Both the position numbers and the translations under genes were made by a program. The notes beneath the pieces were generated by a model that was not told the origin of the DNA, made no database searches, and saw nothing but the letters and a program-made list of their open reading frames with translations. Positions 33,101 through 42,340 of a stretch of DNA of 42,912 nt are shown one piece after another (position 1 is the stretch's first letter; the number at the start of each line of letters is the position of its first letter). This DNA is from an uncultured Prevotella sp. (GTDB taxonomy: Bacteria; Bacteroidota; Bacteroidia; Bacteroidales; Bacteroidaceae), in the NCBI GenBank assembly GCA_946183415.1, contig CAMHAM010000024.1:1-42912 (forward strand). The letters are read 5' to 3'.

Positions 33101-33125
33101 ATTGTCTTTTTACTTATAAGACAAT
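33101..33125 (-). promoter_or_regulatory. Inverted repeat before the sigma gene
   Basis: ATTGTCTT (33101-33108) and AAGACAAT (33118-33125) form an 8-bp inverted repeat with a 9-nt spacer ending 5 bp before the sigma start. It could be an operator or a hairpin limiting ribosome access. A second small palindrome, AGTTGCCCAACT, lies at 33189-33200. Confidence 0.45.
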
Positions 33126-33224
33126 CAAGCGTCTGATTTCCCTACCCCTCAATACCGATTATTTCATAAAAATCTTTAGCACATGTACAGTTGCCCAACT
33201 TCATGTATGGTTCCGATAAATTAT

Positions 33225-35753
33225 CTATTGCTTCAAGAGTTGCTGAGCTGCAAGGACGAGGAACATATAGTGCGACGAGCCTCCTCCAAGCACATACTCC
33301 GTCTGCTGCCACAGGAATGGGAACTCCAGGAGTTCAGGGAAGTCAGGACGGATAAGGGCCGTACCTGATACCACTCCTCCTGGGATGTACGACCAGTCAG
33401 CACGATTCAGGCCATAAGCAACGGTAGCCGACTTGGCACCTACGCCTGAGGCGAAAGAGGCGCTGTTGCTGCCGGGGTGACAACCCAGAACAAAGTTGAG
33501 TGCATCATACACAGTTGTTGCTGGGAAGATATCAGGATAGGCTGCAGTGAGGAAATAATACTCGAAGCCAAAGCGCTGGATATCCCAACCTGCGCCCCAA
33601 ATGCTCGGACGATATGGTACACCATAAGGTGTCTCTGCCGATTGCTTGTCGAGTTGCGCCTTATAGCCTTGCAAAGCCTCACGGAAAGCAGCCACAAACT
33701 GACGTGAGCGTTTATCTTTCTTACTACTAAGCAGTTTTGCCAGACGGGCAGTGAACCACCCCGTACGCCCGACACCTTTCATGATCATTTCCTGATGAGC
33801 AAGTACGAAATCGAGATACTGAGCCTCACCAGTAGTGAGATAGAGTTCTACGGCAGCCTGAATCTTGACAGCCTCAAGCCATCCTGTAGCCTCAGTCTGC
33901 TCATAGACATCGCGCGCAATCTCAAGGCACTCACGGCTGAGGGCATCGTTGAATCCCTTCAGCACGCGAGAGGTGCCAGCCAACTGAGCTACCGTAGAAA
34001 GAGCACGCATGGGATTATTTTCAGTGAAGATCCAACGATCATCCGCATTGCCAGGTTTTCCATCCGTCATTGCCGAGGCATCGCCCAATAGCACATACTG
34101 ACGCACTGTATTACAGATGATACCACGATAGAGACGCCCCAGAGCCTGATAAGACCGAACAACGGTGAGGGCACCATTCTCCACCTGCTGCAACAGGTCG
34201 TTGCGACCGTCAGGCTCATGGATTTCAACAGTATGCTTCTGCTGATCAATTGCCGTAACATCAATCTCTGGATGGAATGCCTCGTAGGCCAAAGAAAGAA
34301 TATACGACTCGCCTATCTGCGACTCGATGCGCAGGTCAAAATCACCAGCATCATGCCAGCCTCCAACATTGACACCTGGAACGACATCACCCTCGGCATA
34401 TTTTGAGAGACCAGGCATTTGGGCGTAACCATCGAAGAGATTACCTGCGCGAGCCATACGGGCATCATCCATGTGACAGGCATCATGCCATACACGATAC
34501 TTCTCGGCTACTCGCATGTGGCACATCTGGACAGGCAGGAAATACTCGAGCACAGGCTGCCAGACGCCACGATCGTAGACATCATTGGCAATACGGAAGA
34601 CCGAAGACTGCGCATCACCATAGCGAATCTGATAAAGGCCCGGCTCTGTAACAGAAGAGAAATCAGCAACAAAGTAACGGTAACGGAGGAACTTGCCCCA
34701 CTCTGCCGGCTGTAAGGTGGAAACGACCTTCTCGCCATTGGCATCGACCTTCACCAACTCAGCCTGTACGCCTTGTGACTGTAACCTGGCATCAGTCTCG
34801 ATGATGGCACACTTAGGCTGACGGGGATGATAGCCCACCTGAGAAGTCTGTATCACAGCAGGATAGCGCCAGCCCTTAACTACAGTTGGCGTAATCAACC
34901 ACTTCACAGCCCCTTTGGTAGCACCCTTCGCAATCTCGCTGCGCAAGACGAACCAACCGTTATTATGATTCATGCGCCCGTCATAGAGCTTCAGGTCGCC
35001 TGTGAGCGACTCTATTGTCAGTTTGGAGTAAGGATCATCAGGGCGAGACACGAAGCGACGCCCCACAGCATAAGGCTCGGCTATAATCCCATCAGCCGTA
35101 TAGGGACTGTAGCCCTCACCCGCCATCTGCTTGAGATCAGCACGCAGACCTTTGCCGGCATAATAATCTCCACGATGCTCCATATTCGATGACTGCACCA
35201 CAAGCGGGGCATTAGGCTGCTGGGGATAGATGCCCGTCTGATCATCCATCACCCATGGTTTGCCAAAGAGCCAACCTGGGAAAAACTCCAAATTAAAGCC
35301 TACACGACCCAAAAGATAATCGGGAACGGGCTTATCAAGGTCGACAGTTACCAAAATGCCATTCCCTTGGCTCTCTGTCCTCACGGTATAGGTGAACTGA
35401 TAGTCGGGATAGAACATCGGATTGAACCCCGTCTCGTGACGTGAAGAATCAGGATAACACAACGTGGTAACGATGCTGTTGCCCTCCACTTTACGCTGTA
35501 ATTGCTTAGGCACAGCCTGCCACTGACCTGGCGTAGCATCGAGACGGATATCTCCATTAGTGGCCACACGATGCCCATTCATAATCACGCAAACACCCCC
35601 CTGATGGCCCTCTGGATAAAAATCACTAAACGCCATCACATCGACACCTTCCGCGTTGAAATAGCCATCAGGCGTCAGTTGAAAATCCTGTGCCTTTGCC
35701 ACTATGGCAATAAAAAGCAACAGAAACAGACTTTTAATTCTCATTATCATCAT
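33225..35753 (-). CDS. GH9 family endoglucanase-type glycoside hydrolase
   Basis: Secreted enzyme of 842 residues likely to cut beta-1,4-glucan or related plant polymers. A signal peptide covers about residues 1-22. An N-terminal beta region (23-295) has no clear name. The Ig-like CelD_N domain lies at about 298-390 (AVIQTSQVGYHPRQPK). The (alpha/alpha)6 GH9 barrel starts near 395. Catalytic Asp468 and Asp471 sit in GGWHDAGDFD and the acid Glu819 in QQTEYVLGGG. GCHPGSNSASF is also a GH9 signature. No lipobox and no dockerin. It lies upstream of the ECF sigma operon on the same strand, 129 bp away. Its last 421 bp are duplicated at 28947-29367. Confidence 0.93.
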   Translation of the reverse strand: MMIMRIKSLFLLLFIAIVAKAQDFQLTPDGYFNAEGVDVMAFSDFYPEGHQGGVCVIMNGHRVATNGDIRLDATPGQWQAVPKQLQRKVEGNSIVTTLCYPDSSRHETGFNPMFYPDYQFTYTVRTESQGNGILVTVDLDKPVPDYLLGRVGFNLEFFPGWLFGKPWVMDDQTGIYPQQPNAPLVVQSSNMEHRGDYYAGKGLRADLKQMAGEGYSPYTADGIIAEPYAVGRRFVSRPDDPYSKLTIESLTGDLKLYDGRMNHNNGWFVLRSEIAKGATKGAVKWLITPTVVKGWRYPAVIQTSQVGYHPRQPKCAIIETDARLQSQGVQAELVKVDANGEKVVSTLQPAEWGKFLRYRYFVADFSSVTEPGLYQIRYGDAQSSVFRIANDVYDRGVWQPVLEYFLPVQMCHMRVAEKYRVWHDACHMDDARMARAGNLFDGYAQMPGLSKYAEGDVVPGVNVGGWHDAGDFDLRIESQIGESYILSLAYEAFHPEIDVTAIDQQKHTVEIHEPDGRNDLLQQVENGALTVVRSYQALGRLYRGIICNTVRQYVLLGDASAMTDGKPGNADDRWIFTENNPMRALSTVAQLAGTSRVLKGFNDALSRECLEIARDVYEQTEATGWLEAVKIQAAVELYLTTGEAQYLDFVLAHQEMIMKGVGRTGWFTARLAKLLSSKKDKRSRQFVAAFREALQGYKAQLDKQSAETPYGVPYRPSIWGAGWDIQRFGFEYYFLTAAYPDIFPATTVYDALNFVLGCHPGSNSASFASGVGAKSATVAYGLNRADWSYIPGGVVSGTALIRPDFPELLEFPFLWQQTEYVLGGGSSHYMFLVLAAQQLLKQ
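33231..33651 (-). repeat. Direct repeat partner of the GH9 fragment
   Basis: This is the 3' part of the intact GH9 gene that matches 28947-29367 in the same orientation. The two copies flank the receptor, anti-sigma and sigma genes, so recombination between them would delete or amplify about 4.3 kb. Confidence 0.85.
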
Positions 35754-35788
35754 TCAGTTATTGTTGGTTGATACTAAGTTATTCGGCA

Positions 35789-35796
35789 CAAAGATA
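35789..35796 (-). promoter_or_regulatory. -7 promoter element for GH9
   Basis: The minus strand reads TATCTTTG, 36 bp before the GH9 start codon. No -33 match at standard spacing. Confidence 0.6.
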
Positions 35797-35839
35797 CAAA
35801 ATAATTCATAAATCTTCATGCTTAATACATATTTTTTAG

Positions 35840-35847
35840 TAATTTTG
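35840..35847 (+). promoter_or_regulatory. -7 promoter element for metY-like gene
   Basis: TAATTTTG fits TAnnTTTG, 28 bp before the ATG. It is divergent from the GH9 promoter, 43 bp away. Confidence 0.6.
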
Positions 35848-35875
35848 CACACAAAATACTTAAACCTATTCATAA

Positions 35876-37159
35876 ATGGACAAGAAACTAAGACGTGGTA
35901 CGCTTTGCGTACAGGCAGGCTACAAAGCCAAAAACGGAGAACCGATAGAACTGCCCATCATCCAGTCGACAACTTTTAAGTACGACGACTCCGATGAGAT
36001 GGCAAAGTTGTTTGATTTGGAGAAGGAGGGGTATTTCTATACCCGTCTGCAAAATCCTACCAACGACGCAGTGGCAGCTAAAATCGCTGCACTTGAGGGC
36101 GGTGTCGGAGCGGTGCTGACTTCTTCAGGACAAGCGGCCAACTTCTACGCCATCTTCAACATCTGCGAGGCTGGCGACCATTTTGTAACCTCGAACGAGA
36201 TCTATGGTGGAACCTATAACCTCTTCGGTGTAACCCTGAAAAAACTCGGCATCGAAAGTACATTCGTATCACAGGAGGCCAGCGAGGAAGAGATCCAAGC
36301 TGCTTTCCGTCCGAACACGAAGGCACTTTTTGGCGAGACTATCTCGAACCCTGGCTGCGCAGTACTCGATATTGAGAAGTTTGCCAGAATAGCACATAAG
36401 AATGGGGTGCCTCTAATTGTGGACAACACGTTTGCGACACCTATCAATTGTCGTCCCTTTGAATGGGGAGCCGATATCGTGACCCACTCCACCACTAAAT
36501 ATATGGATGGTATGGCCACTCAAGTAGGTGGAGCCGTAGTAGACAGCGGCAACTTCGACTGGATGGCTCATGCAGAGAAATACCCCGGCCTGTGCACGCC
36601 AGACGAGAGCTATCATGGCCTGACCTACGTGAAAGCCTTCGGCAAGATGGGCTACACCACAAAGCTCGTAGCCCAGTTGATGCGCGACCTGGGGAGCATC
36701 CCCGCACCACAGAACTCGTTCCTGCTGCATCTCGGTCTGCAGACACTCCACCTCAGAATGGCACAGCACTGCAAGAACGCCCAGAAGATTGCAGAATTCT
36801 TGAATGAGAACGAGAAAGTTGCGTGGGTACACTATTGCGGACTGCCAAGCGACAAAGCCTATGCCCTCGGACAGAAGTACTTGCCCAATGGCAGTTGTGG
36901 TGTAATAGCATTCGGATTAAAAGGTACGCGCGAGACTGCCATTAAGTGGATGGACTCGTTGCAGATGATCAATATTGTGACTCACGTGGCTGACGCCCGT
37001 ACCTGTGTGCTCCATCCAGCTTCTCATACCCATCGCCAACTCAGCGACGAACAACTACGTGAAGCTGGCGTCGCCCCCGACCTGATCCGACTCTCGGTAG
37101 GTATTGAAGATGTGGAGGATATTCTCGACGATATCAAGCAAGCACTAGCCAAGATTTAA
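35876..37159 (+). CDS. metY: O-acetylhomoserine sulfhydrylase / Met gamma-lyase family enzyme
   Basis: PLP-dependent Cys/Met metabolism enzyme of 427 residues, a typical MetY length. Conserved features are YTRLQNPTNDAVAAKIAALEGG, SSGQAANFYAIFNI (phosphate-binding region), the Asp in VDNTFATP, and the PLP Schiff-base Lys208 in THSTTKYMDG. The C-terminus RLSVGIEDVEDILDDI is standard. It would convert O-acetylhomoserine and sulfide to homocysteine in methionine synthesis, although methionine gamma-lyase cannot be excluded from sequence alone. It is a single gene with its own promoter and a strong terminator. No S-box or other recognisable riboswitch is visible in its short leader. Confidence 0.88.
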   Translation: MDKKLRRGTLCVQAGYKAKNGEPIELPIIQSTTFKYDDSDEMAKLFDLEKEGYFYTRLQNPTNDAVAAKIAALEGGVGAVLTSSGQAANFYAIFNICEAGDHFVTSNEIYGGTYNLFGVTLKKLGIESTFVSQEASEEEIQAAFRPNTKALFGETISNPGCAVLDIEKFARIAHKNGVPLIVDNTFATPINCRPFEWGADIVTHSTTKYMDGMATQVGGAVVDSGNFDWMAHAEKYPGLCTPDESYHGLTYVKAFGKMGYTTKLVAQLMRDLGSIPAPQNSFLLHLGLQTLHLRMAQHCKNAQKIAEFLNENEKVAWVHYCGLPSDKAYALGQKYLPNGSCGVIAFGLKGTRETAIKWMDSLQMINIVTHVADARTCVLHPASHTHRQLSDEQLREAGVAPDLIRLSVGIEDVEDILDDIKQALAKI

Positions 37160-37178
37160 CAAAATGTAACTCTATCAG

Positions 37179-37222
37179 AAAAATATTCGGCACTTTCCTT
37201 GGAAGGTATCGAATATTTTTTT
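37179..37222 (+). terminator. Terminator of metY-like gene
   Basis: AAATATTCG (37181-37189) pairs with CGAATATTT (37210-37218). An inner stem, ACTTTCC/GGAAGGT, extends the hairpin, and a run of Ts follows. It overlaps the gdhA promoter. Confidence 0.8.
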
Positions 37223-37229
37223 ATATTTG
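37199..37229 (+). promoter_or_regulatory. Promoter of gdhA, embedded in the preceding terminator
   Basis: TTG (37199-37201), 20 bp, then TATATTTG (37222-37229). The -33 element is in the loop of the metY terminator hairpin and the -7 box follows its T run. Confidence 0.7.
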
Positions 37230-37278
37230 CACCATCATAAGTAACATTTTGGTAATTAACTACAAACCATTGAACACT

Positions 37279-38613
37279 ATGGAAGTTGAGAAGATCATGC
37301 AGGCCTTGGAGCAGAAACATCCAGGCGAGTTAGAGTACTTACAAGCTGTAAGGGAAGTGCTTGAATCAATTAAGGATGTGTATAATCAGCATCCCGAATT
37401 TGAGAAAGCAAAGATTATCGAGCGTATCGTTGAGCCCGAGCGTATCGTGACATTCCGTGTGCCCTGGGTCGACGATAAGGGAGAGGTGCAAGTAAACCTT
37501 GGCTACCGCGTCCAGTTTAATAGCGCCATCGGTCCATATAAGGGAGGACTGCGTTTCCACTCATCTGTAAATCTCTCCATCCTGAAATTCCTCGGATTTG
37601 AGCAGACTTTCAAGAATGCGCTGACCACACTGCCCATGGGTGGTGGCAAGGGAGGCTCAGACTTCTCCATCCGCGGGAAAAGCGACAATGAGGTTATGAA
37701 ATTCTGTCAGGCATTCATGACAGAACTTTACCGACATATCGGGCCTGATGAGGATGTACCAGCTGGTGACATCGGTGTTGGTGCCCGTGAGATTGGTTAT
37801 CTCTTCGGACAATACAAGAAACTAACCCATCAGTTCCAAGGTGTGCTCACCGGTAAGGGTATGGAATGGGGAGGCTCTATCTTGCGTCCTGAGGCTACAG
37901 GATACGGGGCACTCTACTTCGTACATCAGATGCTCGAAGAACATGGGCTCGACATCAAGGGTAAGACTGTAGCCCTCAGCGGATTTGGCAATGTAGCATG
38001 GGGCGCTGCCAAGAAGGCAACAGAGCTCGGTGCCAAGGTCATCACCATCAGCGGACCCGACGGTTATATCTACGACCCAGCAGGCCTCGACGCTGAGAAA
38101 ATTGAATATATGCTTGAACTCCGTGCCAGCGGTAACGATGTATGCCAGCCATACGAAGAGGAATTCGACGGTGCCACCTTCTTCCCAGGAAAGAAGCCTT
38201 GGGAGCAGAAGGCGGATATCTATCTGCCTTGTGCTACGCAGAACGAACTGAACGGTGCCGATGCAGATGCCATTCTCGCCAACAAACCGCTCTGCGTGGC
38301 TGAGGTTTCGAATATGGGTTGTACGGCAGAGGCTGTAAATAAGTTTATTGCCGCCAAACAACTCTTTGCCCCTGGCAAGGCCGTCAATGCTGGCGGTGTG
38401 GCAACATCTGGACTGGAAATGACCCAAAACTCTATGCGCCTTTCCTGGAGCAGTAAGGAGGTTGACGAGCGTCTGCACCAGATTATGTCGAACATTCACG
38501 GACAATGCGTGAAGTACGGCAAGGAAGCTGGATATATCAACTACGTAAAAGGTGCCAATGTCGCTGGCTTCATGAAAGTTGCCAATGCCATGATGGCACA
38601 AGGCATTGTATGA
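37279..38613 (+). CDS. gdhA: NADP-type glutamate dehydrogenase
   Basis: Assimilates ammonium by reductive amination of 2-oxoglutarate, usually the main ammonium route in Bacteroidales. At 444 residues it has the standard hexameric small-subunit length. Substrate-binding Lys88 (GPYKGGLRFH) and catalytic-region Lys124 (MGGGKGGSDF) are present. The dinucleotide fold begins at ALSGFGNVAWGAAKKA. The ATG at 37279 is chosen; an in-frame TTG at 37251-37249 region upstream would add 10 residues and lies too near the predicted transcription start. Its promoter overlaps the metY terminator. The stop codon overlaps the ATG of the RlpA-like gene (ATGA), so the two are coupled. Confidence 0.96.
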   Translation: MEVEKIMQALEQKHPGELEYLQAVREVLESIKDVYNQHPEFEKAKIIERIVEPERIVTFRVPWVDDKGEVQVNLGYRVQFNSAIGPYKGGLRFHSSVNLSILKFLGFEQTFKNALTTLPMGGGKGGSDFSIRGKSDNEVMKFCQAFMTELYRHIGPDEDVPAGDIGVGAREIGYLFGQYKKLTHQFQGVLTGKGMEWGGSILRPEATGYGALYFVHQMLEEHGLDIKGKTVALSGFGNVAWGAAKKATELGAKVITISGPDGYIYDPAGLDAEKIEYMLELRASGNDVCQPYEEEFDGATFFPGKKPWEQKADIYLPCATQNELNGADADAILANKPLCVAEVSNMGCTAEAVNKFIAAKQLFAPGKAVNAGGVATSGLEMTQNSMRLSWSSKEVDERLHQIMSNIHGQCVKYGKEAGYINYVKGANVAGFMKVANAMMAQGIV

Positions 38614-39098
38614 CACGTAAATTATATATCGTATTTATCGCAACAACATTAAGCTTTACCGCTCTCCCACAGACCGAGAGGGGTAAAGCTTCTTATTATT
38701 CAAAGAGTTGGACTGGACGCAAGACTGCCGATGGCGGACAATTGCACCATGACGCTCTTACTTGTGCTCATAGAACCTACCCTTTCGGCACCTTACTTAA
38801 AGTGACGAACCCCGCCAACGGTCTCAGTGTCATCGTGACTGTTACGGACCGAGGACCTTATGTCAGAGGCAGAGTTGTCGATTTGTCCGTACGTGCCGCC
38901 AAGGAACTGGGCATTCTGTCACAGGGCATTGCTCCAGTGATTGTGGAGCGTATGAAGTTCACGCCCATCCCTTTCAAGCCTGAAGACGAAATCGATCTGC
39001 CCGAGTTGGATTTAGGAACAAACGACGGGCCGATGGAAAGGCCCATCTGGCAGATTATGCGTGACCAGATGAAACAAAACAAGAACGGTTCGGAGTAA
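38610..39098 (+). CDS. RlpA-like septal ring lytic transglycosylase domain protein
   Basis: Exported protein of 162 residues with a double-psi beta-barrel. The signal peptide MTRKLYIVFIATTLSFTALP is followed by GKASYYSKSWTGRKTADGG and the barrel core TVTDRGPYVRGRVVDLS (Asp80, Arg81 and Asp91). This matches the RlpA family, whose members cut or bind denuded peptidoglycan at the septum. No lipobox and no SPOR domain are present, so it is a short form. The start at 38610 overlaps the gdhA stop; a longer frame inside gdhA is not favoured. A hairpin spanning the stop codon ends the transcript. Confidence 0.88.
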   Translation: MTRKLYIVFIATTLSFTALPQTERGKASYYSKSWTGRKTADGGQLHHDALTCAHRTYPFGTLLKVTNPANGLSVIVTVTDRGPYVRGRVVDLSVRAAKELGILSQGIAPVIVERMKFTPIPFKPEDEIDLPELDLGTNDGPMERPIWQIMRDQMKQNKNGSE

Positions 39099-39118
39099 AT
39101 CAACTCCGAACCGTTCTT
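39081..39118 (+). terminator. Terminator after RlpA-like gene
   Basis: A 16-bp perfect stem (39081-39096 with 39103-39118) with a 6-nt loop contains the stop codon of the gene; TCTT follows. It may act in both directions, since the convergent lipoprotein gene ends at 39137. Confidence 0.8.
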
Positions 39119-39136
39119 TCTTACAACTTCTCCGAA

Positions 39137-39895
39137 CTATAGTTTGCTGGTCTTGATAGGGAACTCTTGTGTCTGCGAGATAATCTCCTTATTGTCAAGA
39201 AAGACACCGATCTTGAACACAGCATTTCCATCCTTCAGGCGGTCATCGGCCTTGATGACAGCCGTATATCGGATACCGCGACCAGGCATAATACTCTCCA
39301 CCAATACATTCTCAGAAACACGGATATGTCTGTTACCTGTAATCTCTGATACCGACGGCATCACGCGATAGGCGGGCTTAGCTGAGACATTGAAAATCTC
39401 AAATACCAGACGAGCCTCCTCCCCACGGGTGAGCACACCATTACGATTGGCATCGACGATTCTGGGATTGCGAATTTCCAAGTTGGCAGAAGATGCAGTA
39501 GTCGTCTCTGACACCTTGCTACTAAAGTCCTCACCGAAACCGTAGAGCCTATCATCACCACTATTAGTAGCATCAAATCCACTATCAGACTGATTGCTAC
39601 GATCATAGCGGGCATGCTCTGCTGCCTGTTGCTGCCGGGCTGCGACATGCTCCTCGTAACGTTGGCGCTCAGCATTGTCTGCAGCTGCACCCACAGCAGC
39701 TCCAACGGCAGCGCCGCCAGCCATACCTATCAGCGTACCGATATTACTTCCACGATATCCGCCAGCGATACCTCCGATGGCAGAGCCAATGATAGAACCA
39801 AAACTACCACCTGTCACAGCACCTGCTCCGGTGTATGTGCCACAGCTGCTCAACAACAAAAGCGCACTCATAGATATTACCAAATTCTTCTTCAT
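39137..39895 (-). CDS. Glycine-zipper lipoprotein with EF-hand-like segment
   Basis: Predicted lipoprotein of 252 residues. The signal peptide MKKNLVISMSALLLL is followed by the lipobox SSC. Residues 23-75 form a glycine zipper (GGSFGSIIGSAIGGIAGG, then GTLIGMAGGAAVGAAVGAA), suggesting membrane association or oligomerisation. A charged Gln/Arg/Ala helix follows. From about 140 a beta domain starts with NPRIVDANRNGVLTRGEEARL, a DxNxxG calcium-loop-like motif seen in Bacteroidetes envelope proteins. The start is the second Met of MTIMKKN. Function unknown; an envelope-structure role is inference. It stands alone. Confidence 0.75.
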   Translation of the reverse strand: MKKNLVISMSALLLLSSCGTYTGAGAVTGGSFGSIIGSAIGGIAGGYRGSNIGTLIGMAGGAAVGAAVGAAADNAERQRYEEHVAARQQQAAEHARYDRSNQSDSGFDATNSGDDRLYGFGEDFSSKVSETTTASSANLEIRNPRIVDANRNGVLTRGEEARLVFEIFNVSAKPAYRVMPSVSEITGNRHIRVSENVLVESIMPGRGIRYTAVIKADDRLKDGNAVFKIGVFLDNKEIISQTQEFPIKTSKL

Positions 39896-39921
39896 AATCG
39901 TCACATTTTAATGTTCACAGT

Positions 39922-39929
39922 GCAAAGAT
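39922..39929 (-). promoter_or_regulatory. -7 promoter element for glycine-zipper lipoprotein
   Basis: The minus strand reads TATCTTTG, 27 bp before the start codon. A possible TTG lies 17 bp upstream, slightly short of consensus spacing. Confidence 0.6.
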
Positions 39930-40000
39930 ACACATTCCTTTTGAAACCAAGGAAAGGAATTTCCCCAAATCTATATAGGGGAAACCCTATTTCCAATATA

Positions 40001-40034
40001 AGAAAAAAAGTCCGCATCTGATTGAATGCGGACT
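40001..40034 (-). terminator. Terminator of the ribosomal alpha operon
   Basis: AGTCCGCAT (40009-40017) pairs with ATGCGGACT (40026-40034) with an 8-nt loop. Read on the minus strand it is followed by a run of Ts (plus-strand As at 40003-40009). Confidence 0.9.
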
Positions 40035-40059
40035 CATTATGTAGAGATTCAATAAATGC

Positions 40060-40563
40060 TTATTCAGCCTTTGCCTCTTCAACGGGAGCTTCTGCGGGAG
40101 CCTCTGCCTTTGCCTCCTCTGCTGCAGGAGCAGCAGCCTCAGCCTTAGGAGCTGACTTACGTGAACGACGTGTGCTCTTCTTCTTGGTATCCTTTGCCAT
40201 TTCAGGATCAAAGTCTACCAGCTCGATGAAGCAAACCTGTGCAGCATCACCTTGACGGGTACCGAGCTTGATGATACGGGTGTATCCACCGGGACGGTCG
40301 CCAATCTTCTGTGCTACCTCACCAAAGAGCTCCTTGATAGCTTCCTTGTTTTGCAGGTAGCTGAATACTACACGACGTGAGTTTGTAGAGTCATCCTTAG
40401 CTTTTGTAATCAGGGGCTCTACATACTTCTTCAGGGCCTTAGCCTTTGCGACGGTCGTAGTGATTCTTTTGTGCATAATCAGCGAGATAGCCATGTTAGC
40501 AAGCATGGCACTACGATGAGATGCAGTACGACCGAGATGGTTGAATTTCTTACTATGTCTCAT
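40060..40563 (-). CDS. rplQ: 50S ribosomal protein L17
   Basis: Large-subunit ribosomal protein near the exit tunnel. The N-terminus [21 protein letters not shown] and the body [23 protein letters not shown] are typical. The length of 167 residues exceeds the ~120 of many bacteria because of an Ala/Glu/Lys/Pro-rich tail from about residue 140, as in other Bacteroidetes. It is last in rpsM-rpsK-rpsD-rpoA-rplQ, 51 bp after rpoA, and is followed by a strong terminator. Confidence 0.97.
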   Translation of the reverse strand: MRHSKKFNHLGRTASHRSAMLANMAISLIMHKRITTTVAKAKALKKYVEPLITKAKDDSTNSRRVVFSYLQNKEAIKELFGEVAQKIGDRPGGYTRIIKLGTRQGDAAQVCFIELVDFDPEMAKDTKKKSTRRSRKSAPKAEAAAPAAEEAKAEAPAEAPVEEAKAE

Positions 40564-40614
40564 TTTGTTTTGTTCTTTTTATTGGGCGTTGAGTCTTACA
40601 GGCCTGTCCTGCAG

Positions 40615-41607
40615 TTACTCCTTGTCCAGTTTATACTTTGAAATATCGGTTCCAAACGACAGATTCAGACTCTCGAGCAAATCATCAAGCTCGGTGAGCG
40701 ATTTCTTACCGAAGTTGCGGAATTTAAGAAGGTCAGTTTTATTGTACTGTACCAGATCACCGAGTGTCTCAACATCGGCAGCCTTCAGACAGTTGAGGGC
40801 ACGAACAGAAAGGTTCATGTCTACAAGACGTGTCTTAAGCAACTGGCGCATGTGCAGAATCTCCTCATCAAACTCCTGATTGTTCTCCGACTCTGTATTC
40901 TCGAGCGTAATCTTCTCGTCAGAGAACAACATGAAGTGATAAATCAGAATCTTTGCAGCCTCCTTCAAGGCATCTTTCGGGTGGATGGAACCATCCGTCG
41001 TAACCTCAAGCACAAGCTTATCGTAGTCAGTCTTCTGCTCAACACGATAGGGCTCTACTGCGTACTTCACGTTACGAATCGGAGTGTAAATAGAATCGAT
41101 TGCTATTACATTCACATCGGTGCAGAACTCGCGATTCTCATCAGCGGGTACATATCCGCGACCTTTGTTGATTGTAAGGTCAATCTGCATCGAAGCCTTG
41201 GAATCTAAATGACAAATCACCAAATCGGGATTCAGCACCTCAAATCCAGTCAGATACTTGCCGATGTCTGCGGCTTTGAATTCGGTAGAATTCTCGACCG
41301 TGATACTGACTTTCTCGTTCTCGAATTCTTCAACTACTTGCTTGAACCTTACTTGCTTCAGGTTCAAGATAATGTTGGTCACGTCTTCCTTTACACCTGG
41401 TACAGATGAGAATTCATGCTCAACACCAGCGATGCGGATGGTGTTGATAGCATAACCCTCAAGTGATGAAAGAAGAATGCGGCGCAGGGCGTTACCAATG
41501 GTTACACCGAAACCAGGCTCCAAAGGACGAAATTCGAACTTGCCGAATTTGTCATTGGCCTCCAACATTACGACTTTATCGGGTTTTTGAAATGCTAATA
41601 TCGCCAT
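40615..41607 (-). CDS. rpoA: RNA polymerase subunit alpha
   Basis: Alpha subunit of 330 residues. The N-terminal assembly domain shows [20 protein letters not shown]. The C-terminal domain (about 250-320, [20 protein letters not shown]...[12 protein letters not shown]) binds upstream DNA and activators. Between rpsD (14-bp gap) and rplQ, the usual place. Confidence 0.98.
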   Translation of the reverse strand: MAILAFQKPDKVVMLEANDKFGKFEFRPLEPGFGVTIGNALRRILLSSLEGYAINTIRIAGVEHEFSSVPGVKEDVTNIILNLKQVRFKQVVEEFENEKVSITVENSTEFKAADIGKYLTGFEVLNPDLVICHLDSKASMQIDLTINKGRGYVPADENREFCTDVNVIAIDSIYTPIRNVKYAVEPYRVEQKTDYDKLVLEVTTDGSIHPKDALKEAAKILIYHFMLFSDEKITLENTESENNQEFDEEILHMRQLLKTRLVDMNLSVRALNCLKAADVETLGDLVQYNKTDLLKFRNFGKKSLTELDDLLESLNLSFGTDISKYKLDKE

Positions 41608-41621
41608 TAATTTAAATGATT

Positions 41622-42230
41622 TTAGTTCTTAGAGTACAACTCAACGATTAACTGTTCCTTAATGCTCTCAGGGATGTCAGCACGCTCCGGCTTGTGCAGG
41701 AACTTACCACTCTTTGAATTCTCATCCCACTCGATCCAAGGGTACTTGCTGTGGTTAAATCCAGCAAGGGCAGCTTCAATCACCTCGAGAGATTTTGACT
41801 TCTCACGAACTGCAACAACCTGACCAGGCTTAACACTGTATGAGGGGATATTGACAACCTGACCATCAACAGTGATGTGCTTGTGACCAACAAGCTGGCG
41901 GGCAGCTGCACGTGTAGGAGCAATACCCAAACGGAACACTACATTGTCGAGACGGCTCTCAAGATTCTGCAGGAGCACCTCACCGGTGATACCCTCAGCC
42001 TTTGCAGCCTTCTCAAACATGTTACGGAACTGGCGCTCAAGTACTCCATAAGTATACTTGGCCTTCTGCTTCTCTGCCAGCATGACAGCATACTCCGACA
42101 TCTTACGACGACGGTTATTGCCATGCTGTCCCGGGGGGAAGTTCCTACGGGACAAAACTTTGTCTGCGCCGAAAATGGGCTCTCCAAAACGGCGTGCAAT
42201 TTTTGATTTCGGTCCTAAATATCTTGCCAT
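41622..42230 (-). CDS. rpsD: 30S ribosomal protein S4
   Basis: Primary rRNA-binding protein of the small subunit, 202 residues. [19 protein letters not shown] at the start and the S4 RNA-binding domain ([28 protein letters not shown]) are clear. The ATG at 42230 is correct; an in-frame extension upstream lies in AT-rich repeats. S4 commonly represses its own operon, but no leader structure can be judged here because the operon start is outside the window. Confidence 0.98.
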   Translation of the reverse strand: MARYLGPKSKIARRFGEPIFGADKVLSRRNFPPGQHGNNRRRKMSEYAVMLAEKQKAKYTYGVLERQFRNMFEKAAKAEGITGEVLLQNLESRLDNVVFRLGIAPTRAAARQLVGHKHITVDGQVVNIPSYSVKPGQVVAVREKSKSLEVIEAALAGFNHSKYPWIEWDENSKSGKFLHKPERADIPESIKEQLIVELYSKN

Positions 42231-42244
42231 AATCTTTTTTAAAA

Positions 42245-42339
42245 ATGGAAGAATTGAAAGATGGAAGAATTGAAGTCTTCCTTCACTCAAACAACTTCCT
42301 GTTAAATTTCAATTTTTCAATTCTTGAATTTTTCAATTC
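42245..42339. repeat. Short AT-rich repeats between rpsK and rpsD
   Basis: ATGGAAGAATTGAA occurs twice with a 2-bp spacer (42245-42258, 42261-42274). TTCAATTTTTCAATTCTT followed by a near copy fills 42308-42339. The gap is unusually long (110 bp) for this operon and has no gene. Confidence 0.6.
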
Positions 42340-42340
42340 T

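Noticed and set aside
28947..33651. Composite transposon bounded by the two GH9 repeats
   Set aside because: The repeats are coding GH9 sequence, with no transposase, no terminal inverted repeats and no target-site duplication seen.
37249..37278. TTG-initiated extension of gdhA
   Set aside because: It adds residues absent from the family and begins too close to the predicted transcription start; the ATG at 37279 gives the standard 444-residue protein.
38505..38609. 35-codon N-terminal extension of the RlpA-like protein
   Set aside because: It overlaps gdhA out of frame and would bury the signal peptide that starts at 38610.
42231..42290. 20-codon extension of S4
   Set aside because: It consists of AT-rich repeats; family members start MARYLGPK at 42230.
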